Below, in pieces: positions 34,889-43,105 of a DNA stretch of 64,000 nucleotides. Source of the stretch: Cryomorphaceae bacterium (GTDB taxonomy: Bacteria > Bacteroidota > Bacteroidia > Flavobacteriales_D > Sanyastnellaceae); the NCBI GenBank assembly GCA_016124575.1, contig WGNM01000011.1, positions 20,920 through 84,919 of the forward strand. The letters are read 5' to 3'. Position numbers and translations under genes: made by a program. A model generated the notes under the pieces. It made no database searches. It was not told where the DNA came from and saw nothing but the letters and a program-made list of their open reading frames with translations. Numbering within the stretch: position 1 is the stretch's first letter; every line of letters begins with the position of its first letter.

Positions 34889-36430
34889 TTATAGAACTGA
34901 TATTTTCTGGTTAACTCGCAGTTCGTTTCTTTCCCAAACGTTTACGATGTAAATGCCTGTGGCTAAGTTTGAAATATCCAGTGTTTCAAACATGTTCAAT
35001 TGCGCCTCGTGCATCAACTTCCCTTCAGATGAGAAAATTATGATTGTTAAACTCGATGGTGTGTTGCCTAAGACTTGCAAATGTTGTCCGTCAAAATTCA
35101 TTGAAATATTGTCTGTCTGAAGATCCTCAACTGCCACAATTTGAGATGATGAGTAATCCCCGTTAAAATCGGTTTCAACAATTCGATAATAACATTGTCC
35201 GTCGTAACTAAATCTATCCAAAACCTCATAACTGAGCAGAGACTCACTGTTTCCAGCTCCTTGCTGATATGCTGCATCCGTCCAATGTATGAGGTCTGCG
35301 CTGCGTTGCACAGTAAAGAAATCACAGTTAACTTCAGAGTAGGTCTCCCATGCTATCTCTACACCTAAATGGCTACGTAAGGCCGAAACGTTACCCCATG
35401 TAACGGGCAGTAAGCTGGGCAACAGAAAATATCCTGCTCTTTTGAGCGAAATGGTTGTTTCTGAATTGAGGAATACTCCACCCGCATAAACCTTATTGTC
35501 AACTACCTCAACATCGTAACAAGGTGCGCTCAACCCATCACCTAGAGCAGTATAGGATGTGCCATTCCAGACGGCTATCCTCTTAAAAGGGGTTCCTAAA
35601 ATTGTGGTAAATGTTCCGCATACATACATGTTTCCATCTGCATCAAAATCAAAATCCAATATTAACGATGTGCAATTGGCATGCAACACCCAATCACTTC
35701 CGTCAAACTTGTATATAGAAGATGAGGCGCGCGTGTACAGTTGACCTAGTTTATCCAGTTTCAAAATGTATGGAATATTACCCAGTGTCCCCATGGGATG
35801 AAATGTTGTGCCGTCATACCTCGCAATGTAGTTGGCAGAAACACCTCCTATGGTGGTGAATGATCCGGATATTATCAATTGGCCAGTTGCATCGGTCGCT
35901 AGATCAGTGACTATTGAACTGTCAATAAAATTATAAATGTCGGTCCACGAACTTCCATCCCATTTTCTCAAGACTTTCTTATAAGTCACCATTGATGTAT
36001 CAAGGATGTAAATGGTACCATCAGGTAAGACAACCAACTGTTCAGGAACTGAATAAGTGCCGCCACCAATGGCCGACCACGAACTTCCATCCCATCGTGC
36101 AATGTTTGATACTAGCAATCCGTCAGCATAGGTAAACCCACCAATAACGACAATCCCGCCGTCTGGGTGTTTCTCGACTTCGAAAACGGTGCCATTGGTT
36201 CCTCCGCCCAATGGTTGCCACGCCATTCCATCCCACATGGCAATGTTGCTTATCTCCCCAGAAGATGTTGCAAAGTTTCCGCCGTAGTATAACTCTGTCT
36301 CACTGTAGGCTTCAATGCTAAATACAAAACCGCTGTCAAATCCAGCACCCATGGCGTTCCATTGAGCAAACAATCCAGAATTTAAAAGCAACAAAAAAAC
36401 GAGAAGGGTGACGCGTATCGATGAAAACAT
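34889..36430 (-). CDS. Secreted T9SS cargo protein, beta-propeller (delta-60-like repeats)
   Basis: A 513-residue exported protein starting at ATG 36430 (MFSSIRVTLLVFLLLLNSGLFAQ). Residues 30-340 consist of repeats of about 45 residues of the type GGNFATSSGEISNIAMWDG, GGFTYADGLLVSNIARWDG and GSFTTIGGVSANYIARYDG, each followed by a Trp or Phe-centred strand. These recall delta-60/Kelch-like propellers. A beta domain follows (residues about 360-440), and a T9SS type A sorting domain closes it (LTIIIFSSEGKLMHEA, then LATGIYIVNVWER). The promoter region carries a TCACCC-N4-GGGTGA palindrome also present at the neighbouring cargo gene. No enzymatic motif is seen. Confidence 0.85.
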   Translation of the reverse strand: MFSSIRVTLLVFLLLLNSGLFAQWNAMGAGFDSGFVFSIEAYSETELYYGGNFATSSGEISNIAMWDGMAWQPLGGGTNGTVFEVEKHPDGGIVVIGGFTYADGLLVSNIARWDGSSWSAIGGGTYSVPEQLVVLPDGTIYILDTSMVTYKKVLRKWDGSSWTDIYNFIDSSIVTDLATDATGQLIISGSFTTIGGVSANYIARYDGTTFHPMGTLGNIPYILKLDKLGQLYTRASSSIYKFDGSDWVLHANCTSLILDFDFDADGNMYVCGTFTTILGTPFKRIAVWNGTSYTALGDGLSAPCYDVEVVDNKVYAGGVFLNSETTISLKRAGYFLLPSLLPVTWGNVSALRSHLGVEIAWETYSEVNCDFFTVQRSADLIHWTDAAYQQGAGNSESLLSYEVLDRFSYDGQCYYRIVETDFNGDYSSSQIVAVEDLQTDNISMNFDGQHLQVLGNTPSSLTIIIFSSEGKLMHEAQLNMFETLDISNLATGIYIVNVWERNELRVNQKISVL

Positions 36431-36451
36431 AGCAAAGTCTATTGGTCTCTG

Positions 36452-36459
36452 CAAAGGTG
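36452..36459 (-). promoter_or_regulatory. -7-like box CACCTTTG
   Basis: Minus strand, one base off TAnnTTTG, 21 bp before the start codon at 36430 and exactly 22 bp from the palindrome at 36482-36497. Confidence 0.5.
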
Positions 36460-36481
36460 ATGAGCTTTCGTAACCCAGCTC

Positions 36482-36497
36482 TCACCCCAATGGGTGA
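36482..36497 (-). promoter_or_regulatory. Palindrome TCACCC-N4-GGGTGA (candidate activator site)
   Basis: TCACCCCAATGGGTGA on the plus strand is an inverted repeat with perfect 6-bp arms, lying 22 bp upstream of a -7-like box. It replaces the expected -33 TTTG. The same arrangement recurs at 38875-38890. Confidence 0.55.
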
Positions 36498-36516
36498 TTT
36501 GGTATGCTAAAAAATA

Positions 36517-36547
36517 AAAAAACCCGCTAAGTTCTAGCGGGTTTTTT
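36517..36547 (-). terminator. Rho-independent terminator
   Basis: A 13-bp stem (AAAAAACCCGCTA paired with TAGCGGGTTTTTT) with a 5-nt loop, 20 bp beyond the stop of the 753-residue cargo gene on the minus strand. The A/T tracts make it usable in both directions. Confidence 0.9.
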
Positions 36548-36566
36548 GGAGATAAAAGCAAACAAG

Positions 36567-38828
36567 CTATTCTTTGATAAGCAGTTGGCGAACCAGTTGG
36601 CCATGGTTGTCTATGACCAAAAGGTACGTCCCAGACTCTTCTTGCGTCAAGTCTAAATTAAACGTAGTAGTAGTTATTAGTGATTGTTGTATTTGCTTTC
36701 CGGTGATGTCGTATACATAGATGGTTTGTCCTTCAAAACCCTGAGTAGTTGCTTGAAATTGTCCGCTCGATGGATTCGGCCAAACCTCCAAACTTGTCGC
36801 GGCTGTCTCTTCCACTCCGCTAATGAAATTCCATCCTTCGGTATTGCCTCCATCGATGCTTTCATTAGCGTTGAACACTGCTCCGCCTATGGCGTGATTA
36901 TCGGTTATGTTGACGTAGTAAACGTTCACCACTCCACTCGCTTTAGAGAATGTTCCAAACTCCCCAGGATTGTTGCAGTCGATGGTGATTGAATTGTCTG
37001 CGGTGCCGTTTGCAATTAATTCGTTTAGTTCAACTACTGAGTTGCCGTACATGTGGATATCGCTGCCAGCGCTGATGGTAAGTTCGTTGCAAGCAAACGA
37101 TCCAGATATGGTGACGTCGCCGTTTAACGTTATGTTGTGGTAGTTCTGTCCCATTCCTCCAGAGAATAGTACATCACAACTAATCTGACTATTTGATGCA
37201 TTCAATGGCAATACCGATTGCTCAATGAAAAACACGCTACAAGCGATGTTGGCTCCCGAAATATCTGACGCATTGGTAATGCCTGTCACGCGAAAGGTGT
37301 TTTGAACCAAAAGCGACTGGTTGGCGGCCTCCAATGTGCCAAAAACTACCTCAAGGTTGCTGCAATTAAGGGCGCCTTGAATGATTACTTCACCACCGCC
37401 GTTAATGTATATGTTCGTTTCGCTCATTTGCCCTGCACCCGATTCTAAAGTCAAGGGCTCGTTGTTGGTAAAATTCAACTCAGAGATATCCCAAACTACA
37501 TCTCCAGCGACAAATGATTGCAGCACAGTGATGGTGTTGGCTAAGCCTGGCTCTGTTTCAATGGTTGCCCCAGCCAGTGCTCCTGTGGCGTTTATCGATA
37601 CCACAGTGGTGTTGCCAAAAAAGGTAACAATGTCATCAGCCGATGAAAAGGAGTTCGCATCGAAAATAAGTGGGTCGTTCAACCCGGGTAGTGCAGTGTG
37701 ATATAAACTTCCCCCTGAAGTCGTGGCCCAATGTGTCAAATCGTTCGAATCTCCTGATCCGCCAACCCAGTAATAATTGTCGGCGGTGTCAACCAAGAAG
37801 TTCCATCCGTCGTTGTTGCCGTTGTCGATGCTTTCAGATGCGTTGAAGGTAGCTCCCCCGGTTGCATGAATGTCGGTAAGTACCAAAAAGGTTCCGTCTA
37901 CTGTGCCTGTGGGCTGACTAAAAAAGGCCTCTGAGCCTGGAATGCTGGTGTGTATTGAGATGGCGCCTCCATTGGTGCCACTCAATGTAAAAGTATCAGC
38001 AGTAACTGTGATTCCTTCTGCGAGCTGTATTTCTGAACCTGGCGCTACCTCCAAGGTGCCACAATTGAAGTCTGCAGAAAATCCTGTTGGCCCGTTGATG
38101 TATACCTCTGGGTGAAAAACACTTGGAGCATCTATATCTAAGTACAATGCTGAACCCAGGGTCAATGTGGTGTTGGTGAGGTCGTAGGTGTTGTTATCGG
38201 TAAGTATCCATTGTCCTGTATCAATGTTTGAACCAGAAAAATTGATGTCTACATCGTAATTCATGAAGGTATTTACGCGCGAGGTGCAAATAACGTCATA
38301 TCCCATGCTGTTAAACGACCCGCCATCGCAGTAGATGTACAAGTTGGCGGCATTGAAGTCGCTCGTTAAAACGTAATCTCCTGATCCAGACAAGCGAATG
38401 AATGATAGTCCACCGGAGTGCACTCCATTCAAAGATATGGCTCTTGTGCCACTTCCCAACATTTCTACTGATTTTAAATCTCGCTGCATTTCTGCTGGTA
38501 AAATCAAATCTCCATAGACTTCTAAGGCATCTGTATATACCAAACCCTGAATACTTGGATTGAACAGCACCCCTGTTGCATCAAGTGTTCTGCAGGTTTG
38601 CAGGGGTTGATCCAAGGTTACTATTTGCTGCTCTCCCGCAAATGAATTGGCATCGAAGCGAACGTCGTTGTTCTCTCCCGGTAGTTGTGTATGAAGGGTG
38701 CTTCCTCCAGATGTCGTTGCCCAGTGCGAAAGGTCTGACCAGTTGCCTGTGCCTCCAACCCAATAGTAAGTTTGTGCACCCAAGGTTGTCGTGGTCAATA
38801 GTGCGATGAAAAGTATAATTTGCTTCAT
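36567..38828 (-). CDS. Secreted T9SS cargo protein with two YYWVGG repeat modules
   Basis: A 753-residue exported protein starting at ATG 38828 (MKQIILFIALLTTTTLGAQ); an in-frame ATG further upstream at 38882 would bury the signal. The body has two similar modules of about 350 residues. The first opens YYWVGGTGNWSDLSHWATTS and the second YYWVGGSGDSNDLTHWATTS. Each ends with a segment such as FNASESIDNGNNDGWNF or FNANESIDGGNTEGWNF. Between them are parallel beta-helix-like strands (SAGSDIHMYGNSVV). A T9SS type A sorting domain closes it (VWPNPSSGQFQATTQG). Filamentous adhesin-like architecture is likely; its ligand is unknown. Confidence 0.85.
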   Translation of the reverse strand: MKQIILFIALLTTTTLGAQTYYWVGGTGNWSDLSHWATTSGGSTLHTQLPGENNDVRFDANSFAGEQQIVTLDQPLQTCRTLDATGVLFNPSIQGLVYTDALEVYGDLILPAEMQRDLKSVEMLGSGTRAISLNGVHSGGLSFIRLSGSGDYVLTSDFNAANLYIYCDGGSFNSMGYDVICTSRVNTFMNYDVDINFSGSNIDTGQWILTDNNTYDLTNTTLTLGSALYLDIDAPSVFHPEVYINGPTGFSADFNCGTLEVAPGSEIQLAEGITVTADTFTLSGTNGGAISIHTSIPGSEAFFSQPTGTVDGTFLVLTDIHATGGATFNASESIDNGNNDGWNFLVDTADNYYWVGGSGDSNDLTHWATTSGGSLYHTALPGLNDPLIFDANSFSSADDIVTFFGNTTVVSINATGALAGATIETEPGLANTITVLQSFVAGDVVWDISELNFTNNEPLTLESGAGQMSETNIYINGGGEVIIQGALNCSNLEVVFGTLEAANQSLLVQNTFRVTGITNASDISGANIACSVFFIEQSVLPLNASNSQISCDVLFSGGMGQNYHNITLNGDVTISGSFACNELTISAGSDIHMYGNSVVELNELIANGTADNSITIDCNNPGEFGTFSKASGVVNVYYVNITDNHAIGGAVFNANESIDGGNTEGWNFISGVEETAATSLEVWPNPSSGQFQATTQGFEGQTIYVYDITGKQIQQSLITTTTFNLDLTQEESGTYLLVIDNHGQLVRQLLIKE

Positions 38829-38844
38829 GGTCATTGATTTTGAA

Positions 38845-38852
38845 CAAAAATG
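38845..38852 (-). promoter_or_regulatory. -7-like box CATTTTTG
   Basis: Minus strand, one base off TAnnTTTG, 16 bp before the start codon at 38828 and exactly 22 bp from the palindrome at 38875-38890. Confidence 0.5.
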
Positions 38853-38874
38853 ATACTTCATGGGTAGTTGCTTT

Positions 38875-38890
38875 TCACCCAAAAGGGTGA
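38875..38890 (-). promoter_or_regulatory. Palindrome TCACCC-N4-GGGTGA (candidate activator site)
   Basis: TCACCCAAAAGGGTGA, the second copy of the palindrome. Arms are identical to those at 36482-36497, and the distance to the -7-like box is the same (22 bp). It lies between divergent cargo and DUF5522 genes. Confidence 0.55.
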
Positions 38891-38964
38891 TTTTATCTTG
38901 ATCTGCCCTTTTTCAATTCAAAAACATGGGTTTTTTGTCGATTTTTACACCTTGCAAAAGCACA

Positions 38965-39150
38965 ATGACGGATGACATGAGTGGATTCGGACGGTCAAGA
39001 GCGCTCGATCCAGAAGATTTTTATTACAATGAAGACGGATACATCGTTTTCACTGAAGCATACCACAAAAAGAGAGGTTACTGCTGCAAAAGCGGCTGCA
39101 AACACTGTCCGTACGGCTTCGATAAAAAAACCGGAATGATCCGGAAATGA
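38965..39150 (+). CDS. Small cysteine-rich DUF5522 protein
   Basis: A 61-residue protein of unknown function. The core LDPEDFYYNEDGYIVFTEAY is followed by RGYCCKSGCKHCPYGF, with four cysteines and a histidine spaced like a small metal-binding motif; this matches DUF5522 as I know it. Start ATG 38965 is used; ATG 38977 or 38926 are alternatives. It lies 13 bp before hutU and on the same strand, so the two may be cotranscribed. The Cys arrangement suggests a zinc or Fe-S site, but this is not shown. Confidence 0.8.
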   Translation: MTDDMSGFGRSRALDPEDFYYNEDGYIVFTEAYHKKRGYCCKSGCKHCPYGFDKKTGMIRK

Positions 39151-39163
39151 TAATGCAACGACC

Positions 39164-41191
39164 ATGGAAGTAATGCAAACATTCGATTTAAAACTGTTTC
39201 AAGAAGAAATCCTCGCGGGCATCCCAAGCGCTCTGCCTGCTCACCCGGGCGTGGATGACGGTGTAAGCCATGCCCCGAAGCGAAAAGATATTTTGTCTCT
39301 AGAGGAAAAGGAGCTCGCCATCCGCAATGCTTTGCGCTATTTTCCGAAATCTTTGCATGCAGATTTGGCCCCTGAATTCGCCGATGAACTCAAAACATAT
39401 GGCCGGGTGTACATGCACCGCTTTCGCCCAACAATTGAAATTAAAGCCCGACCAATCGATTGGTATCCTGCTAAATGCCAGCAAGCTGCTGCCATCATGC
39501 TGATGATCCAAAACAACCTCGATCACGCTGTGGCGCAACATCCACATGAGCTAATAACCTACGGTGGTAACGGGGCGGTTTTCCAAAACTGGGGTCAATA
39601 CCGGCTGGTGATGAAATACCTTTCGGAAATGGAGGATGATCAGACGCTGGTGATGTATAGCGGACATCCCCTCGGGTTATTCCCATCACACAAAGATGCG
39701 CCTCGAGTGGTGGTTACAAACGGTATGATGATACCGAATTACTCGAAGCCGGATGATTGGGAGAAGTTTAATGCGTTGGGGGTAACGCAGTACGGACAAA
39801 TGACGGCAGGTTCTTATATGTACATCGGTCCGCAAGGTATCGTTCATGGCACCACCATCACTGTCTTGAACGCTGCGCGGATGATAGATAAATCGGGTAC
39901 CGGCACTTCTGGAAAACTGTTTCTCACTGCCGGACTAGGAGGAATGAGCGGTGCGCAACCAAAAGCAGGCAACATCGCTGGTGTGGTGTCGGTTACCGCT
40001 GAAGTGAACCCCGCTGCGGCCTACAAACGCCACCGTCAAGGCTGGGTAGATCATGTGGTTACCGATGTGAAAGAACTCGCCGAAAGAGTGAAAAATAGCA
40101 TTGCCAACAAAGAAATTGTCTCTTACGCATACCTCGGAAACGTGGTGGATGTCTGGGAACACTTCGATGAGGTAAATCTGCACATCGACCTCGGATCGGA
40201 TCAAACAAGCTTGCACAACCCGTGGGCAGGTGGTTATTACCCAGCCGGACTATCATTCGAGGAGGCCAATGTCCTCATGGCTGAAAACCCTGAAAAATTC
40301 AAAGGGTATGTCCAAGAATCACTGCGCCGACATGCAGCAGCCATCAACAAACACACGGCGAAAGGGACGTACTTTTTTGATTATGGAAACGCTTTTCTGC
40401 TTGAGGCCTCACGCGCCGGTGGCGATGTCATGGCTGAAGATAAGATTCGATTTAAATACCCTAGCTACGTGCAAGACATCCTCGGACCCATGTGTTTCGA
40501 CTACGGATTTGGTCCATTTCGCTGGGTGTGCTGCAGCGGCGATACTGCGGATTTAGATAAAACCGATCAAATCGCCCTCGATGTGCTGTCGGAAATGCAA
40601 CAATCTGCTCCGCCGGAAATAAGGCAGCAAATGCAAGACAACATCACGTGGATAAAGGGTGCAAAAGCCAATAAGCTCGTCGTTGGCTCGCAAGCACGTA
40701 TTCTTTACGCCGACGCCGAAGGGCGGATAAAAATTGCTGCTGCTTTTAATAAGGCTATCGCCGATGGTACGCTAAAAGGACCAGTGGTACTCGGACGTGA
40801 TCACCACGATGTAAGTGGCACCGACTCGCCTTACCGCGAAACGTCGAATATTTATGACGGTTCATCTTTTACGGCAGATATGGCAGTGCAGAATTTTGCT
40901 GGTGACGCCTTCCGCGGTGCAACATGGATTTCGCTGCACAATGGCGGCGGTGTGGGCTGGGGAGAAGTAATCAATGGTGGATTCGGTATGCTCCTCGATG
41001 GCAGTGCCGATAGCGATCGCAGATTGCGTTCAATGCTCCATTGGGATGTAAACAATGGGATCGCAAGAAGAAGTTGGGCAAGAAACGATGAAGCCATCTT
41101 CGCCATCAAACGCGCAATGGAAGCTGAACCTAAACTGAAAGTTACACTGCCAAACAAGGTAGACGATACGCTGATAAGCGGATTGTTCTAA
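39164..41191 (+). CDS. hutU: Urocanate hydratase
   Basis: Converts urocanate to imidazolone propionate in histidine breakdown, using tightly bound NAD+. It is a 675-residue cytoplasmic enzyme, longer than the 550-residue classic form. Motifs include the substrate and NAD region ITYGGNGAVFQNWGQYRL, TAGLGGMSGAQPKAGNIAG, and the active-site cysteine region FGPFRWVCCSGDTADL (Cys456-Cys457). The C-terminal SLHNGGGVGWGEVINGGFGM is also typical. No other histidine-utilisation genes are in the window, so the pathway must be completed elsewhere. A second in-frame ATG is at 39173. Confidence 0.94.
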   Translation: MEVMQTFDLKLFQEEILAGIPSALPAHPGVDDGVSHAPKRKDILSLEEKELAIRNALRYFPKSLHADLAPEFADELKTYGRVYMHRFRPTIEIKARPIDWYPAKCQQAAAIMLMIQNNLDHAVAQHPHELITYGGNGAVFQNWGQYRLVMKYLSEMEDDQTLVMYSGHPLGLFPSHKDAPRVVVTNGMMIPNYSKPDDWEKFNALGVTQYGQMTAGSYMYIGPQGIVHGTTITVLNAARMIDKSGTGTSGKLFLTAGLGGMSGAQPKAGNIAGVVSVTAEVNPAAAYKRHRQGWVDHVVTDVKELAERVKNSIANKEIVSYAYLGNVVDVWEHFDEVNLHIDLGSDQTSLHNPWAGGYYPAGLSFEEANVLMAENPEKFKGYVQESLRRHAAAINKHTAKGTYFFDYGNAFLLEASRAGGDVMAEDKIRFKYPSYVQDILGPMCFDYGFGPFRWVCCSGDTADLDKTDQIALDVLSEMQQSAPPEIRQQMQDNITWIKGAKANKLVVGSQARILYADAEGRIKIAAAFNKAIADGTLKGPVVLGRDHHDVSGTDSPYRETSNIYDGSSFTADMAVQNFAGDAFRGATWISLHNGGGVGWGEVINGGFGMLLDGSADSDRRLRSMLHWDVNNGIARRSWARNDEAIFAIKRAMEAEPKLKVTLPNKVDDTLISGLF

Positions 41192-41320
41192 CCTATTAAG
41201 ATGCGTTTTGGTAGCCATAGGGTTGCATCAACCAGCAAAATTTTAAGGTTTTTTAGACTTTGATTGAGGGTATTTGATGTTTTGCGTGTATAAATCGCGA
41301 AACATTAAACTAAAGCCACC

Positions 41321-42310
41321 ATGAAAATTCTTTCAAAGTGGGTTCAACGGAATCATTTCCGATTTTTGAGAAGACTGCGGCCCTTGGTCGCGGTCTTTAA
41401 TATGACCCATAAAGACGACTTGTTGTACCTTCAACCTCGCTACGATCGCATCCAACTCAAAAAAAAATGGTGGAATACCATCTCTTCTAAAGACTTCTTC
41501 AACATCCCCAATACTCCCCTTTTGTTTGACGTTGAAGACGCTGCCAACCACCTCTACAAAGAACCTTTTTTTCAATCTCTTTCATCGCAACAACAAGAGG
41601 CCCTAAACTCCTGGAGTTCGAATGGTTATGCCCATTTGGAAGGATTCTTCTCATCTGACGAGGCCGATGAAATGAGGAAAATTACCGATGCCATGTTCGA
41701 CAACGATGCCGATAAATGGCGATTCGGTAATCGGCGCGTAAAAGGTGTTTTTGAAAATAAACGCCTGTGGGATTTTGCGCACGATGCACGGCTAACCGCC
41801 ATCCTGAATAGCTTGATGGGAGAGCGCGTACAAATTCTCAATAGCATACACTTCCAACAAGGCGACGAGCAGCCCATTCATTCCGATTCGTTCTATATGA
41901 CCACCTTTCCTGTGGGACGGCTGATTGGGTTGTGGGTGGCATTGGAAGACATCCACCCCGACTCTGGGGTGCTGCGATACTACCCCGGTTCACATCGCTT
42001 GCCTTACATTCAAAATGCCGATCTCGATAACAATGGCAACTGGTTTTTAACCGGCAACAAGGGTGAACAGGATTATGAAGAAAAAATCAAATCACAAATC
42101 GAAATACGCAAGCTTTCAGAGGTGAAACACTTGCCTAAAAAAGGCGATATCCTGCTCTGGCACGCCAATTTGCTTCATGGCGGAAGCAAACTCATCGACC
42201 CTTCTCGAACGCGCAAAAGCATGGTGTGCCACTATATCGCTTCCAACGCCATTTGCTACCATGAAAATTCACAACGTCCGGCCCTAAAACCCCAACCTTT
42301 CGGCAACTAA
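41321..42310 (+). CDS. Phytanoyl-CoA dioxygenase (PhyH) family protein
   Basis: A 329-residue non-haem iron, 2-oxoglutarate-dependent oxygenase, likely hydroxylating a small-molecule or lipid substrate. The double-stranded beta-helix is at about residues 100-310. The iron triad is visible: His187 and Asp189 in PIHSDSFYM and His286 in LLHGGSK, with a 2-oxoglutarate-binding Arg near residue 297 (RTRKSMVCHY). The N-terminal 100 residues are extra and basic. It has its own intergenic region on both sides (130 bp upstream), so it is probably monocistronic, with a long inverted repeat downstream. The substrate is unknown. Confidence 0.87.
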   Translation: MKILSKWVQRNHFRFLRRLRPLVAVFNMTHKDDLLYLQPRYDRIQLKKKWWNTISSKDFFNIPNTPLLFDVEDAANHLYKEPFFQSLSSQQQEALNSWSSNGYAHLEGFFSSDEADEMRKITDAMFDNDADKWRFGNRRVKGVFENKRLWDFAHDARLTAILNSLMGERVQILNSIHFQQGDEQPIHSDSFYMTTFPVGRLIGLWVALEDIHPDSGVLRYYPGSHRLPYIQNADLDNNGNWFLTGNKGEQDYEEKIKSQIEIRKLSEVKHLPKKGDILLWHANLLHGGSKLIDPSRTRKSMVCHYIASNAICYHENSQRPALKPQPFGN

Positions 42311-42330
42311 CATCCTCTCCTTGTTCGTTC

Positions 42331-42379
42331 AACCCCGAATTTAATCCACTCACCCTGTTTTGTGAATTGATTCGGGGTT
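42331..42379. terminator. Long-loop inverted repeat, possible terminator
   Basis: AACCCCGAAT at 42331-42340 and ATTCGGGGTT at 42370-42379 form a perfect 10-bp stem with a 29-nt loop and a T-rich tail. It lies between the PhyH gene and the TetR promoter. The loop is longer than usual, so this may be a regulatory structure. Confidence 0.45.
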
Positions 42380-42430
42380 TATTGTCTTCATTTGTACACG
42401 ATTTACACATCGGAAACATTTTACACTTTA

Positions 42431-42464
42431 TTTGTTTCCCTGTTTATTTTTGTGCATACCTTTG
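42431..42464 (+). promoter_or_regulatory. Promoter of the tetR-pump operon (TTTG-N22-TACCTTTG)
   Basis: TTTG at 42431-42434 and a perfect -7 box TACCTTTG at 42457-42464. The -7 box ends 5 bp before the TetR ATG, which predicts a leaderless or nearly leaderless mRNA. Confidence 0.75.
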
Positions 42465-42469
42465 CCGCC

Positions 42470-43105
42470 ATGGAAGAAAAGCTAGAAAAAATCATCGCCG
42501 ACGCTACCGCCCTGTTTATGAAATACGGGGTAAAAAGTGTCAACATGGATGACGTAGCTCGCCACCTGGGGATGAGTAAGAAGACGTTATACAAATACGT
42601 GTCAGACAAAGAAGACTTGGTTCGCAGGGCGATGAATCACCATTGTGAGGTTGAAGACAAGGCAATACAAGTAATTCACCAGCAAAATTTGAATGCCATC
42701 GACGAGGCATTTGAGGTGATGCGGATGGTCATCAACATGATCAAAGATCTGAATCCTTCGGTGGCATACGACATCACGAAATACCATCCAGAGCTGATGC
42801 GCGAAATGGAATGCAACCGTCATGGCATGGTGTTTCAAACGATGAAAAGCAACATGGAGAAAGGAATCAAAGAGGGTTTTTACCGCGACGATTTAGATAC
42901 CGACATCATCGCCAATCTCTACGTCTCTTCGATAAATGCCATTTTCACGCAATTCATAACACAAGAAGGGGCGCATCCTTTTCATGTGATTTACCTTGAA
43001 ATGTTCCGCTATCACATCCGCGGCATCGCCAGCGAGAAGGGCATTCAATACCTCATCGAAAAAGTCAAAAACGAAAAATACGCCAATACCAACCAAATCA
43101 AATGA
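42470..43105 (+). CDS. TetR/AcrR family transcriptional regulator
   Basis: A 211-residue DNA-binding repressor, most likely of the pump genes it precedes. ATG 42470 gives MEEKLEKIIADATALFMKYG; the longer frame (from 42392) adds a hydrophobic stretch that is translated promoter. The helix-turn-helix is MDDVARHLGMSKKTLYKYVS at residues about 25-44, followed by DKEDLVRRAM. The C-terminal part is helical and variable, as for ligand-binding TetR domains. Its stop overlaps the tolC start by 4 bp (ATGA). The inducer cannot be predicted. Confidence 0.92.
   Translation: MEEKLEKIIADATALFMKYGVKSVNMDDVARHLGMSKKTLYKYVSDKEDLVRRAMNHHCEVEDKAIQVIHQQNLNAIDEAFEVMRMVINMIKDLNPSVAYDITKYHPELMREMECNRHGMVFQTMKSNMEKGIKEGFYRDDLDTDIIANLYVSSINAIFTQFITQEGAHPFHVIYLEMFRYHIRGIASEKGIQYLIEKVKNEKYANTNQIK

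Noticed and set aside
36482..36497. FNR/CRP-type box
   Set aside because: CRP-type boxes have arms TGTGA...TCACA; here the arms are in the opposite order (TCACCC...GGGTGA), so a different regulator is more likely.
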